Shown here piece by piece: positions 9,192-19,706 of a stretch of 64,000 nucleotides of DNA; positions within the stretch are counted from its first letter, which is position 1, and each line of letters starts with the position of its first letter. The notes below the pieces were generated by a model. The model did not search any database. It was not told the origin of the DNA and worked only from the letters and a program-made list of their open reading frames with translations. The DNA is from Nocardia altamirensis NBRC 108246 (GTDB lineage: Bacteria > Actinomycetota > Actinomycetes > Mycobacteriales > Mycobacteriaceae), in assembly GCF_001612685.1 (NCBI RefSeq), contig NZ_BDAY01000010.1:124001-188000 (forward strand), read 5' to 3'. The translations under genes and the position numbers were made by a program.

Positions 9192-9266
9192 ACGGTCCAC
9201 TTTTGCACAGCGATCGCGGCCGATTTGCGCTGGCTCGCCGCAGGACGGGTACCGGCCCCGGGCAGA

Positions 9267-9298
9267 GCGATGGGCTCCACCGAAGTGGAGCCCATCGC
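9267..9298 (-). terminator. Strong hairpin terminator
   Basis: A perfect 14-bp stem (GCGATGGGCTCCAC paired with its complement) closed by a CGAA tetraloop. It lies downstream of the FhuF-like gene and upstream of the thioesterase gene, so it most likely ends the iron transcript on the minus strand. Confidence 0.8.
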
Positions 9299-9363
9299 GG
9301 CAATGGATCGGGGGTCACCGCAGCCCTCGGGACTCTCGCTCGATCCGCCCGCCGAGAATGAGT

Positions 9364-9382
9364 ATAGGTCAGGCTTACCTAA
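9364..9382. promoter_or_regulatory. IdeR/DtxR-type iron box
   Basis: ATAGGTCAGGCTTACCTAA matches the mycobacterial IdeR consensus (TTAGGTTAGGCTAACCTAA) at 16 of 19 positions. Unusually, it overlaps the stop codon of the FhuF-like gene. The nearest gene that could be driven from it is the thioesterase at 9191, but a terminator lies between. Confidence 0.7.
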
Positions 9383-10089
9383 GTTAGCAAGCCGGTCGTC
9401 CGACGCACCGGAAGTCCGCGTCGCTCCAACGCCGCCAACAGCCCCTGACCGCGGCGAGTGCCTGCCACCGCGTCGGTGCGCGCCAGCTCCGGCACGTAAG
9501 TCGAAGCGCCCGCGATGGATTCACCGACCAGTTGCCAGAACCGGCGCGCGGGCAGACCCGCGTAGCGCGCCATGCTCGACTGGATGAGCACCAGCGCAGG
9601 CTCGCACCGATGCGCGAGCCAGACATACATCGCGCCGTCACACGGCAGGCTGACCACGCCGGACTCGCCGGAAAGCACGTCGCCGTCGACGACCCGAATA
9701 GTGGTGTCGCCCAGGCCTGCCCAGTCGATGCCGCCGTCGTTGTCGGTGTGGATCCACAGGTTCTCCAGGCCGGGATCCCAGGCCCGCCCCTCGGCGATCA
9801 GCAGCGCGACCACCCGACCGACCACCGCATGAATCAGCGCGGTCGCCACCACTTCCGCCGCGACGTCGGCGCGGATCATCTCGGCCGCATGCCTGCGATA
9901 CATCAACTCGATCCGGCCTTCGCGCACCCCGTCGGCCAGTCGCCACCATCGACGCTTGCCCTGCTCAGCCATCGCCGCCACGGCATAGACCCGCGGATGC
10001 TCGGGCTGCAGCGCACGCAGCCGATCGCAGGTGCGGTCGAACGCCAATTGAGCATGGCGTGGCGGACTGGTGGTCATGAGCTCGGGCAT
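9379..10089 (-). CDS. FhuF-like iron-siderophore protein without the usual Cys cluster
   Basis: A 236-residue protein lying divergent from a FecCD/FecE siderophore transporter. Overall pattern (RRHAAEMIRADVAAEVVATALIHAVVGRV, then DNLWIH-like GLENLWIHTDNDG, and the end SMARYAGLPARRFWQLVGES) resembles actinobacterial iron transporters/FhuF-like reductases that release iron from siderophores. The four-cysteine 2Fe-2S motif of classical FhuF at the C-terminus is not present; only two scattered cysteines are seen in the body. ATG 10089 is chosen because CGAGGAGG lies 5-6 bases upstream. Position next to iron boxes supports an iron role; catalytic activity is doubtful without the cluster. Confidence 0.6.
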   Translation of the reverse strand: MPELMTTSPPRHAQLAFDRTCDRLRALQPEHPRVYAVAAMAEQGKRRWWRLADGVREGRIELMYRRHAAEMIRADVAAEVVATALIHAVVGRVVALLIAEGRAWDPGLENLWIHTDNDGGIDWAGLGDTTIRVVDGDVLSGESGVVSLPCDGAMYVWLAHRCEPALVLIQSSMARYAGLPARRFWQLVGESIAGASTYVPELARTDAVAGTRRGQGLLAALERRGLPVRRTTGLLT

Positions 10090-10105
10090 GAAACCTCCTC
10101 GAGGG

Positions 10106-10159
10106 GTTGGCCGTGACGCGTGCGCACCGGGAGTTGGCCGGGACAAGTGCGCACCGAAG
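10106..10159. repeat. 27-bp tandem repeat in the iron-gene promoter
   Basis: Two adjacent 27-bp units (10106-10132 and 10133-10159), each beginning GTTGGCCG and containing GTGCGCACCG, differ at a handful of positions. They lie between the FhuF-like gene and the IdeR box, in the divergent promoter region. Confidence 0.7.
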
Positions 10160-10178
10160 ATAGGTTAGGCTTACCAGA
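10160..10178. promoter_or_regulatory. IdeR/DtxR-type iron box of the siderophore transporter
   Basis: ATAGGTTAGGCTTACCAGA agrees with the IdeR consensus at 15 of 19 positions, with an intact TAGGTTAGGCT core. It lies 45 bp before the first permease gene, as expected for iron-repressed transcription of the divergent cluster. Confidence 0.78.
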
Positions 10179-10222
10179 CCAACCAGTACCGTGCTACCAC
10201 GAATCAGGAGCAGTTCGTCACC

Positions 10223-11269
10223 GTGACCATCCTTGGCACCGTGCGGCGCCGTCGCCTGTCCGGGCTGCTCGCGTTGACCGCACTCCTCCTGTTCGCCGCG
10301 CTCGCCAGCGTCGCGATCGGGACCAGATCGCTCGCGCCGGGCGTCGTCTACGACGCTGTCTACCACGGACTCACCTGCCCGGGTGGACCGTTCAGTTGCG
10401 CTACAGAGTCCACCGCCGAGGACATCGTCCGCGGGCTCCGACTGCCCCGCACGGCGCTGGCGCTGACCACCGGACTCGCGCTCGGCATCGCAGGCGCGCT
10501 GATCCAGGGCTACACCCGAAATCCGCTCGCCGATGCCGGCCTGCTCGGGCTGAATGCCGGCGCGGCCTTCCTCGCCGCACTGAGCATGTATCTGTTCGCG
10601 TTCACCACACCCGCGCAATACATCTGGTTCGCCTTCGCAGGCGCGCTGATCGCCGGACTCGCGGTCTTCGGGGCGTCCTCGGTCGGTGCGGGCAAGGCGA
10701 GCCCGCTGAGTCTGGTCCTGGCAGGCGCTGCAGTCACCGCATTTTTGCAGGCGATGACGAATGCCGTTGTGCTGCTTGATCCGGCGGCCCTCGACGCCTA
10801 CCGGTTCTGGGTCGTCGGCAGCGTCGGCGGCCGCGACGCGGCGGTGCTGTGGCAGGTTTTGCCGTTCCTGGCGATCGGCCTGCTGCTCGCCGTGATCGCC
10901 GCACCAGGACTGAACCTGCTGAGCCTCGGCGACGACGTGGCCCGCGGGCTCGGGGTGAACATCGGTCGCAGCCGAGCGCTCGGACTGGCCGCCATCGTGC
11001 TGCTGTCCGGCGCGGCGACCGCGGCGGTCGGGCCGATCGCGTTCATCGGGCTGGTCGTGCCGCACCTCGCCCGGATGATCACCGGGCCCGACTTTCGCTG
11101 GCTCGTCCCGTATTCCGGCCTGATCGGCGGACTGCTGCTGCTGATCGCCGATATCGTCGGACGGGTGATCGCCCGCCCCGGCGAGCTCGAGGTCGGCGTC
11201 ATGCTCGCCGCGCTCGGCGCACCGTTCTTCATCGCGTTCGTGCGCCGTCGGAAGCTGGTGAGCCTGTGA
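10223..11269 (+). CDS. FecCD-family iron-siderophore ABC permease 1
   Basis: A 348-residue permease of the BtuC/FecCD family, importing ferric siderophores. About nine or ten membrane helices are apparent. Family motifs include LRLPRTALALTTGLALGIAG, GYTRNPLADAGLLGLNAGAA and the ATPase-contact loop AAVGPIAFIGLVVPHLARMI. The start is GTG 10223. It overlaps the second permease by 4 bp (GTGA), and the ATPase gene follows, giving a complete transporter apart from a substrate-binding lipoprotein, which is not in the cluster. The IdeR box at 10160 suggests iron repression. Confidence 0.93.
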   Translation: MTILGTVRRRRLSGLLALTALLLFAALASVAIGTRSLAPGVVYDAVYHGLTCPGGPFSCATESTAEDIVRGLRLPRTALALTTGLALGIAGALIQGYTRNPLADAGLLGLNAGAAFLAALSMYLFAFTTPAQYIWFAFAGALIAGLAVFGASSVGAGKASPLSLVLAGAAVTAFLQAMTNAVVLLDPAALDAYRFWVVGSVGGRDAAVLWQVLPFLAIGLLLAVIAAPGLNLLSLGDDVARGLGVNIGRSRALGLAAIVLLSGAATAAVGPIAFIGLVVPHLARMITGPDFRWLVPYSGLIGGLLLLIADIVGRVIARPGELEVGVMLAALGAPFFIAFVRRRKLVSL

Positions 11270-12387
11270 CGCTTTCGCTGAAACCACGAACCGCGCGAAC
11301 AACCAAGGGCGTGCCGCAGACCAAGGGCGCCCGTCCCGCGCTGCGGATCGGGCCGATCTCGCTGGTGCTTCGCCCAGTGATGGTGCTTGTCGTCGCCGCA
11401 CTCGCCGCCGCCGCGCTGCTGCTGTTCTGTCTCGACATCGCCACCGGCGACTCGCACATCCCGCTCGGCCGGGTCCTCGACGTGCTGAGCGGCGGCGGCA
11501 CCAGGGCGCAGCGGTTCATCGTGCTCGACTCGCGGCTGCCGCGCGCGCTCACCGCGCTGGTGGTCGGCGCGGCGCTTGGCCTGTCCGGGGCGATCACCCA
11601 GTCCATCCTGCACAACCCGCTCGCGTCGCCGGACATGCTCGGCATCACCGCGGGCGCAGGCCTCGGCGCGATCTCGGTCGTCGTCCTCGGCGGCAGCACC
11701 GGCCTGGCCGCAACGCTCGGCGCGCCGCTCGCCGCACTCGCAGGCGGGCTGCTCACCGCCGTGGCGATCTATCTGCTGGCCTGGGGCCGCAGCCCGACCG
11801 GCGATCGCGGCGTCACCGGGTTGCGGTTGGTGCTGATCGGCGTCGGCTTGAACGCCTTGCTGCTCGCGGGCATCAACTGGGTGATCACCCGCGCCGATCT
11901 GCAAGACGCGCAGCGAGCGCACCTGTGGCTCAACGGATCTCTCAACAGCGTCAACCGCGACAACCTGGTCCCGGCCGCGCTCGCGCTCGCGGTGGTCACG
12001 CTCGTCGCCCTCGGCTCGGCGCGCACGCTGGCCGCGCTGCGGCTCGGCACCGACACCACTCGCTCGCTCGGCGTGCGGATCCAATCCCAGCAGGCGCTGC
12101 TGATCGGGGCTTCGGTGGTCGGCGCCTCGGTGGCCACCGCGATCGTCGGCCCGGTGGGCTTCGTCGCGCTGGCCGCGCCGCAGATCGCGCGCCGCTTGCT
12201 GCGCACGCCCGGCGAACCACTCATCGGCTCGGCGCTCGTCGGTGCCATCCTGGTGGTCGGGGCGGATGTGGCCTCCCGCAGCATCCTCCCCGCCGACCTG
12301 CCGGTCGGCATCGTGACCGCCGCGTTCGGCGGCCCGTTCCTGCTGTACCTGCTCGTGCGAATGAATCGGAAGGCGACGCTGTCATGA
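11266..12387 (+). CDS. FecCD-family iron-siderophore ABC permease 2
   Basis: A 373-residue second FecCD permease, partner of the one upstream. Motifs include DSRLPRALTALVVGAALGLS, HNPLASPDMLGITAGAGLGA and VGPVGFVALAAPQIARRL. GTG 11266 overlaps the previous stop and is preferred; the same frame is open much further upstream but would overlap permease 1. The first ~35 residues are a Lys/Arg-rich cytoplasmic tail. It overlaps the ATPase gene by 4 bp (ATGA). Confidence 0.92.
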   Translation: MTLSLKPRTARTTKGVPQTKGARPALRIGPISLVLRPVMVLVVAALAAAALLLFCLDIATGDSHIPLGRVLDVLSGGGTRAQRFIVLDSRLPRALTALVVGAALGLSGAITQSILHNPLASPDMLGITAGAGLGAISVVVLGGSTGLAATLGAPLAALAGGLLTAVAIYLLAWGRSPTGDRGVTGLRLVLIGVGLNALLLAGINWVITRADLQDAQRAHLWLNGSLNSVNRDNLVPAALALAVVTLVALGSARTLAALRLGTDTTRSLGVRIQSQQALLIGASVVGASVATAIVGPVGFVALAAPQIARRLLRTPGEPLIGSALVGAILVVGADVASRSILPADLPVGIVTAAFGGPFLLYLLVRMNRKATLS

Positions 12388-13268
12388 CCACCGAAGCCGC
12401 GACCAGCGCGGCGGACGCGAAGCCGGTTCCGGAATCCCACCGGCTCAGCGCCGACACCGTCACGCTCGGCTACGGCGATCGGGTGATCGTCGACGGGCTG
12501 ACCCTCGACATCGCCCCCGGCGTGATCACCACGGTGATCGGCCCCAACGGCTGCGGCAAGTCGACGCTGCTGCGCTCGCTCGGCCGGTTGCTTCGCCCGC
12601 AGGCAGGCCGAGTTCTGTTGGACGGCAAGGCCATTTCGACGATGAAGACCAAGGACGTGGCCAGGGTGATCGGCATGCTGCCGCAGTCGCCGGTCGCGCC
12701 GGAAGGCCTCACCGTCGCCGATCTCGTTGCGCGCGGCCGACATCCGCACCAGTCGTGGTTCCGGCAGTGGTCGGCGGCGGACGAGGCCGAGGTGTACGCC
12801 GCGCTCGAACAGACCGGCATCGCCGATCTCGCCGACCGCGCGCTCGACGAACTGTCCGGCGGCCAGCGCCAACGCGCGTGGATCTCCATGGCTTTGGCGC
12901 AGGGCACCGACATCCTGCTGCTCGACGAGCCGACCACCTATCTGGACCTCGCGCACGCGGTCGACGTCCTCGACCTGGTCGATCGGCTGCACGAGGATCT
13001 CGGACGCACCGTCGTCATGGTGCTGCACGACCTGAATCTGGCGATCCGCTACAGCGACGAGCTCCTCGTCATGCGCGACGGCCGGATCGTCGCGCGCGGG
13101 CGTCCCTCCGACATCGTCACCGTCGATCTGCTGCGCGAAGTCTTCGATCTGGACGCCTCGGTGCTACCGGACCCGGTCTCCGGGCGACCGATGGTGGTGC
13201 CGATCGGAACCAGGCATGTCCGCGGCCGGGTCGGAGGTCCCGTCATGCCCGAAAACAGCACGGTATGA
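12384..13268 (+). CDS. Iron-siderophore ABC transporter ATP-binding protein (FecE/FepC type)
   Basis: A 294-residue ATPase. Walker A is GPNGCGKST, the signature is LSGGQRQRAWISMALAQG, Walker B is DILLLDEPTTYLDLAHAVDV, and the H-loop is VLHDLNLAIRYSD. The pattern GRHPHQSWFRQWSAADE is typical of siderophore ATPases. ATG 12384 overlaps the permease stop by 4 bp. It is last gene of the uptake operon. No terminator hairpin was obvious before the BlaI operator region. Confidence 0.94.
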   Translation: MTTEAATSAADAKPVPESHRLSADTVTLGYGDRVIVDGLTLDIAPGVITTVIGPNGCGKSTLLRSLGRLLRPQAGRVLLDGKAISTMKTKDVARVIGMLPQSPVAPEGLTVADLVARGRHPHQSWFRQWSAADEAEVYAALEQTGIADLADRALDELSGGQRQRAWISMALAQGTDILLLDEPTTYLDLAHAVDVLDLVDRLHEDLGRTVVMVLHDLNLAIRYSDELLVMRDGRIVARGRPSDIVTVDLLREVFDLDASVLPDPVSGRPMVVPIGTRHVRGRVGGPVMPENSTV

Positions 13269-13299
13269 CAAATGACACACCAGCTATTCCATAGTTACG

Positions 13300-13326
13300 A
13301 CGACCTGTAGTACGCATGCATGTCGT
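13300..13326. promoter_or_regulatory. Candidate BlaI operator
   Basis: An imperfect 27-bp palindrome with outer arms ACGAC and GTCGT and inner TG.A/T.CA matches ends 20 bp before the blaI start. BlaI repressors bind dyads of this size in front of their own gene. Confidence 0.5.
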
Positions 13327-13346
13327 TGATTCCGTAAAATTGTGGG

Positions 13347-13736
13347 ATGGCAGGACTTGGTGAACTCGAGAAAGCGGTCATGGACCAGTTGTGGTCGACC
13401 GATGAACCGCAGACGGTCCGGCAGGTGCACGAGGCATTGGCCGCGCGCCGGGAGCTCGCGTACACCACGGTGATGACGGTGCTGCAACGCCTCGCGAAGA
13501 AGAACCTGGTGGTCCAGCAGCGTGACGACCGCGCGCACCGGTACGCGCCGGTGCACACCCGCGACGAGCTGGTGGCGAGTCTGATGGTGGACGCACTGCA
13601 ACAGGCCGACGCCGCGGGCAGCCGCGCCGCCGCCCTCGTGCACTTCGTGGAACAGGTCGGCAAGGATGAGGCTGACGCCCTCCGGGAGGCACTCGCTAAG
13701 CTCGAAGCATCCGAGGACACGCCGCCGCCACAATAG
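13347..13736 (+). CDS. blaI: BlaI/MecI/CopY-family repressor
   Basis: A 129-residue winged-helix repressor: LGELEKAVMDQLWSTDEPQT at the start, the recognition region RRELAYTTVMTVLQRLAKKN and the wing VVQQRDDRAHRYAPV. The C-terminal helices (ALVHFVEQVGKDEADALREA) form the dimer domain that is cleaved on signalling in this family. Together with the M56 peptidase gene downstream it matches Rv1846c/Rv1845c of M. tuberculosis, where BlaI responds to beta-lactams and also controls other genes. No beta-lactamase gene is adjacent. Confidence 0.92.
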   Translation: MAGLGELEKAVMDQLWSTDEPQTVRQVHEALAARRELAYTTVMTVLQRLAKKNLVVQQRDDRAHRYAPVHTRDELVASLMVDALQQADAAGSRAAALVHFVEQVGKDEADALREALAKLEASEDTPPPQ

Positions 13737-13789
13737 TTGTCGCAGTAGACTCCTCGGGGACCACGCCCCCAACGCAGTGAGCTGAGTCG

Positions 13790-14728
13790 ATGAACGCAAC
13801 CGCGCCGGTATTCGCCGGACTCGCATTGCTTCTCGCGGGGCCGGCCCCGGCCCTGCTCAGCCGGGCGACCTGGACATACCGGACGCCCCGCGCCGCGCTC
13901 GTGCTGTGGCAGGCCATCGCGCTCGCCGCCGTGCTCAGCGCGTTCGGCTCCGGACTGGCCATCGCCGCGGAGCTGCTCGTGCCCGGCCCGGACGGCAGGC
14001 CGACCACCGCACCCATGCGCGAGATCGACGCGCTCGGATTGCCGCTGTGGCTGGCCTACGTCTTCGTGTTCATGCTCACCCTGCTCGTCGGCGCGCGACT
14101 GATCTACGCCGTCGTGCGCGTCGGCGTGCACACCAGGCGCAGGCGGGCCAGGCATCGGATGCTCGTCGACCTGCTCGACCAGAGCGGACCGCGCCGCCGG
14201 GCCTCCGATATCCGGGTGCTCGCCGCGACCGAGCCGATCGCCTACTGCCTGCCCGGCCTGCGCCAGCGGGTGGTGATCAGCGAGGGCACGCTGACCAACC
14301 TGGAGGACGCGGAGATCACCGCGATCGTCAGCCATGAACGCTCGCACCTGCGGGCACGGCACGACCTGGTGCTCGAGGCGTTTACCGCAGTGCACGAGGC
14401 ATTTCCGCGCGTAGTGCGCAGCAAGGCCGCGCTCGGTTCGGTGAAGCTGCTCATCGAGTTGCTCGCCGACGATTCCGCGGTCAAGGTCACCGGGCCCAAG
14501 CCACTGGCCCGCGCGCTCGTCGCCTGTGCCAAGTCCACCGCGCCGCAGGGCGCGCTCGCAGCAGGCGGACCGACCACGCTGATTCGCATCCAGCGGCTCT
14601 CCGGCCGCATCGGTGATGTCCGGATCGCCAGTGCCGCCTACCTCGGCTCAGCCGCGATTCTGGTGGTGCCGACGATGGCCGTCGCGGTGCCGTGGCTCGT
14701 CGAACTGGGTCGGCTCTTCCGCGGCTGA
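13790..14728 (+). CDS. blaR: BlaR1-like M56-family membrane metallopeptidase
   Basis: A 312-residue membrane protease with the zinc motif HERSH (182-186, in IVSHERSHLRARHDLVLEAF). Helices lie near residues 5-25, 38-62, 85-110 and 280-305. It lacks the extracellular penicillin-binding sensor domain of staphylococcal BlaR1, as do the short actinobacterial forms, so the stimulus is unclear. It is thought to cleave BlaI, encoded 53 bp upstream. Orthologous in position to Rv1845c. Confidence 0.88.
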   Translation: MNATAPVFAGLALLLAGPAPALLSRATWTYRTPRAALVLWQAIALAAVLSAFGSGLAIAAELLVPGPDGRPTTAPMREIDALGLPLWLAYVFVFMLTLLVGARLIYAVVRVGVHTRRRRARHRMLVDLLDQSGPRRRASDIRVLAATEPIAYCLPGLRQRVVISEGTLTNLEDAEITAIVSHERSHLRARHDLVLEAFTAVHEAFPRVVRSKAALGSVKLLIELLADDSAVKVTGPKPLARALVACAKSTAPQGALAAGGPTTLIRIQRLSGRIGDVRIASAAYLGSAAILVVPTMAVAVPWLVELGRLFRG

Positions 14729-14911
14729 CACTCATAGGACGTATCCTGGACACTTGGCCCGCCCGTTGGCGGCCACCTCGCCCTCTTTGCGCTGCGCATG
14801 ATGTCTCGTGCCGCAGCGCGCGGTGAACCGCCCTCGGTCACCGCCCCGACCCCACCGAACAGCGCGTTCACGAAGACGAGCGCGCCGTCTTACGAAAGGC
14901 ACACACCCCTC

Positions 14912-16651
14912 GTGACCCCCTCGACACCCGTCGCCGCGGCGCCCACCGTGTCATTTACGGACCTGGGCCTGCCCGCCGTGCTCGTGCAAGCACTGCGGCG
15001 CGACGGCATCGAGGCACCGTTCCCCATCCAGGCCGCGACGGTGCCGGACGCCCTGGCGGGCAAGGATGTGCTCGGCCGCGGCCCGACCGGTTCCGGCAAG
15101 ACCCTTGCCTTCGGGCTGCCCATGTTGGCCAGGCTCGCGGGCGGGTCGAGCAAGCCGGGCAGGCCGCGCGGGCTGGTGCTGGTGCCGACCAGAGAACTGG
15201 CCGCACAGATCGAACGTGCCATGGACGCACCGGCACTCGCGCTCGGCCTCCGGGTCTCCTCCGTCGTCGGCGGCGCGCCGATCAAGCGGCAGGCCGACCG
15301 GCTCGCGCGCGGCGTCGACCTGCTCATCGCCACCCCCGGCCGGCTCTTCGACCTCATCTCGCAGGGCTCGGCGTCGCTGGCCGACGTGCGGATCACCGCG
15401 CTGGACGAGGCCGATCACATGGCCGACATGGGATTCCTGCCGCAGGTCACCAAGCTGCTCGACCAGACCCCGAAAGACGGTCAGCGCCTGCTGTTCTCGG
15501 CCACCCTCGACGGCGAGGTCGACAAGCTCGTCAAGCGCTACCTGCGCTCCCCCGTCACGCACTCGACCGCGCCGCCCTCGGCGTCGGTGGCGACGATGAC
15601 CCACCACCTGCTCTACGTGCGCGACAAGATCGCCAAGCGCACCGTCGCCGCCGAGATCGCCGCGCGCGACGGGCTCACCATCATGTTCGTGCGCACCAAG
15701 CACGGCGCGGACCGGCTGGCCAAGCAGCTGCGCGGCTCCGGCATTCCGGCGGGCGCGCTGCACGGCGGCAAGGCGCAGAACAACCGCACCCGCACGCTGG
15801 CGGCGTTCGCGGACGGCTCGGTTCCGGTGCTGGTCACCACCGATGTGGCGGCGCGCGGCATCCACGTCGACGGCATTTCCCTTGTGGTGCATGTCGATCC
15901 GCCTGCCGAGTCGAAGGCCTACCTGCATCGTGCCGGGCGCACCGCACGGGCGGGCGAGGACGGCGTTGTCGTCACGCTGGTCATGGACGAAGAACGACGC
16001 GACGTCGAGACGATGACGCGGAAGGCGGGCGTCAAGGTCGCCGGTATCGAGGTCAGGCCGGGTGACCGCAAGCTGATCGAGATCACCGGTGCGCGCCAGC
16101 CGTCCGGGGTTCCGGTCGCCGCGCCCGCACCGCCGAAGCAGGCTGCGGCCGAAGGTGGTTCGAGCACCGGCACCGGTCGCAGGCGTTCGGGTTCGGCGAG
16201 TCGTCGCGCGGCCGCAGTCGAGACCGCGGGCCGTGGCGCCGGTGCTCCGGCGCGCGCCGGACGGGCGGGCGGAGGCCGAAATGGCGGTCCCACCAAGGGA
16301 TTCGCTACCCGTGACGATGCGGCAGGGTCGGGCCGCACCGGTGGATCGACCGGTCGTGGCGCAGCCAAGGTCGGCGCGGGATCCGCAGGTGGCGCCACTC
16401 GTGGCGCGAAGGTCGGCGCAGGCCAGGCGGGCGGCGCACGCGGTGCGTCCAGGTCCGCGACAGGCACCGGCAATGCCGCAGGATTCGGCGGCCGCGCCGC
16501 TGCCGCCACCTCGAGCCGTTCCGCTGGCTCAGGGACCGGCTTCAGCGGCCGCGCCGGCGCCAGCGCCAACGGCGACACTCCCGGAAACGGACGGCGACGC
16601 GCCGTACGCCCGGAGCGCGCGCCGAGCCACCGCAACCGCGGGGCTAACTGA
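14912..16651 (+). CDS. DEAD-box RNA helicase with Gly/Arg/Ala-rich tail
   Basis: About 579 residues from GTG 14912. Q motif begins FTDLGLP (15) to Gln40; motif I is GPTGSGKT (57-64); motif II reads LDEADHM; motif III SAT; motif VI region is HRAGRTARAGEDG. The RecA-like core ends near residue 390. The last ~190 residues are low-complexity Gly, Arg, Ala and Ser, a typical basic RNA-binding tail of cold-shock/ribosome-assembly helicases. Earlier in-frame starts (ATG 14798) exist, but the residues between are Pro/Ser-rich and unconserved-looking; this start choice is only moderately sure. The DMT transporter gene follows after 5 bp. Confidence 0.9.
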   Translation: MTPSTPVAAAPTVSFTDLGLPAVLVQALRRDGIEAPFPIQAATVPDALAGKDVLGRGPTGSGKTLAFGLPMLARLAGGSSKPGRPRGLVLVPTRELAAQIERAMDAPALALGLRVSSVVGGAPIKRQADRLARGVDLLIATPGRLFDLISQGSASLADVRITALDEADHMADMGFLPQVTKLLDQTPKDGQRLLFSATLDGEVDKLVKRYLRSPVTHSTAPPSASVATMTHHLLYVRDKIAKRTVAAEIAARDGLTIMFVRTKHGADRLAKQLRGSGIPAGALHGGKAQNNRTRTLAAFADGSVPVLVTTDVAARGIHVDGISLVVHVDPPAESKAYLHRAGRTARAGEDGVVVTLVMDEERRDVETMTRKAGVKVAGIEVRPGDRKLIEITGARQPSGVPVAAPAPPKQAAAEGGSSTGTGRRRSGSASRRAAAVETAGRGAGAPARAGRAGGGRNGGPTKGFATRDDAAGSGRTGGSTGRGAAKVGAGSAGGATRGAKVGAGQAGGARGASRSATGTGNAAGFGGRAAAATSSRSAGSGTGFSGRAGASANGDTPGNGRRRAVRPERAPSHRNRGAN

Positions 16652-16656
16652 CGATC

Positions 16657-17502
16657 GTGGCCGAGCACCCCGTAGGCGCCGTCGTCTGCGCGGTGCTGGC
16701 TGCGCTGTTCTTCGCGCTCGCGGCGGTCGCCCAGCAGCGGGCGGCCGCTGCGGTACCCGAAGGGGTTTCGCTCGTCCGTGCGCTGGTGAGCAACCCGCGC
16801 TGGTGGGCGGGCGTGGTCGGCGACATCGGCGGCTACGGCCTGCAGGTCGCCGCGCTGGCCCTCGGCGCGGTGCTGCTGGTTCAGCCGATCCTGGTGAGCG
16901 CGTTGGTGTTCGCGCTGCCGCTCGCCGCGCGACTCAACGGCAGGCGGGTCAGCGGACGGACCTGGGCGGGCGCGTTCGCCCTCACCGTGGCGCTCGCCGT
17001 GTTCCTGCTGGTCGGAGACCCTTCCACGGGCAATGCCGATGCTCCCCTGCATGATTGGCTGGTCCCGCTGATCGTGCTGATCGGGCTCGTCGCCGCCGCG
17101 ACCGTGGCAGGCATCGGCGCCGCCGATCCCGCTAGGCGCGCGCTGCTGCTCGGCGCGGCGAGCGGCTCGCTGTACGGCTTGGCCGCCGCCCTCACCTCCT
17201 ACGTCACCGACCTGTTCGAACACGGCATCGGCCACGTCCTCGGCAGCTGGCAGACCTGGGCGCTGGTCGCCGCCGGAATCACCGGTGTCTACTTGCAACA
17301 GCGCGCATTTCAGGCCGGACCGCTCACCGCGTCGCTGCCTGCCGTCACGATCGCCGAACCGCTCGCGGCCGCGTTCATCGGCCTCACCGTCCTCGATGAG
17401 CGCTTGCGCACCAACACATTCGGCCTGGCGATCACTGCCGTCGCCGTGATCATCATGTGCGCCACCGCAATTCAACTCTCCCGAGCCCAGGCGACCAGCT
17501 GA
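16657..17502 (+). CDS. DMT-superfamily membrane transporter
   Basis: A 281-residue membrane protein starting at GTG 16657 with nine or ten hydrophobic helices in two EamA-like halves. Conserved-looking sites are VGDIGGYGLQVAALALGAVL, LVQPILVSALVFALPLAARL, and in the second half QAGPLTASLPAVTIAEPLAA and DERLRTN. This is the small-multidrug/metabolite (DMT) family found widely in actinobacteria; the substrate is unknown. It starts 5 bp after the helicase stop and is probably co-transcribed. Confidence 0.85.
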   Translation: MAEHPVGAVVCAVLAALFFALAAVAQQRAAAAVPEGVSLVRALVSNPRWWAGVVGDIGGYGLQVAALALGAVLLVQPILVSALVFALPLAARLNGRRVSGRTWAGAFALTVALAVFLLVGDPSTGNADAPLHDWLVPLIVLIGLVAAATVAGIGAADPARRALLLGAASGSLYGLAAALTSYVTDLFEHGIGHVLGSWQTWALVAAGITGVYLQQRAFQAGPLTASLPAVTIAEPLAAAFIGLTVLDERLRTNTFGLAITAVAVIIMCATAIQLSRAQATS

Positions 17503-17566
17503 CCGGATGTAACGGAGCCAACAGGCGGTCCGATTCCAGAGTCATAGGCTCGGCCTGGAGAGTGAC

Positions 17567-19403
<1,837 letters not shown>

Positions 19404-19437
19404 GCACCGGCTCGACACGCCCGTGACATGACATGGG

Positions 19438-19469
19438 ACCGGCCAACGCGATCGTCTGCGTTGGCCGGT
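19438..19469 (+). terminator. Terminator after guaB1
   Basis: A perfect 12-bp stem (ACCGGCCAACGC and complement) with an 8-base loop, followed by AACATTGTTGTT. It lies 34 bp after the guaB1 stop. Confidence 0.8.
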
Positions 19470-19706
19470 AACATTGTTGTTGCCGGTCTCCGGCACCACG
19501 GCCGCCACTTGCGAAAGGATCCAGTTGTCACCCGCGTCCGAGGGCGCAGCACAGGAGGGCTCCTCTACCGAGCCGGGTGACAAACCCGGCGTCCTCCTAC
19601 TCCGAGCCCCATTTCCCTCCGGCCAGTTCCCAGCCCAGGGTGGGTACCCGCCCCGCAGGCTGCCGCCCGGCTGTGTGTATTCACTCCAGCTGCCTACCTT
19701 CTCGGG
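19470..19706. other. Gene-free leader of the CNNM operon
   Basis: About 240 bp with no convincing gene. It contains a short inverted repeat (GGGTGACAAACCC) and ends in Pro-coding background frames. It presumably holds the promoter and leader for the CNNM pair; a metal-sensing leader would be reasonable but no known riboswitch core was recognised. Confidence 0.35.
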
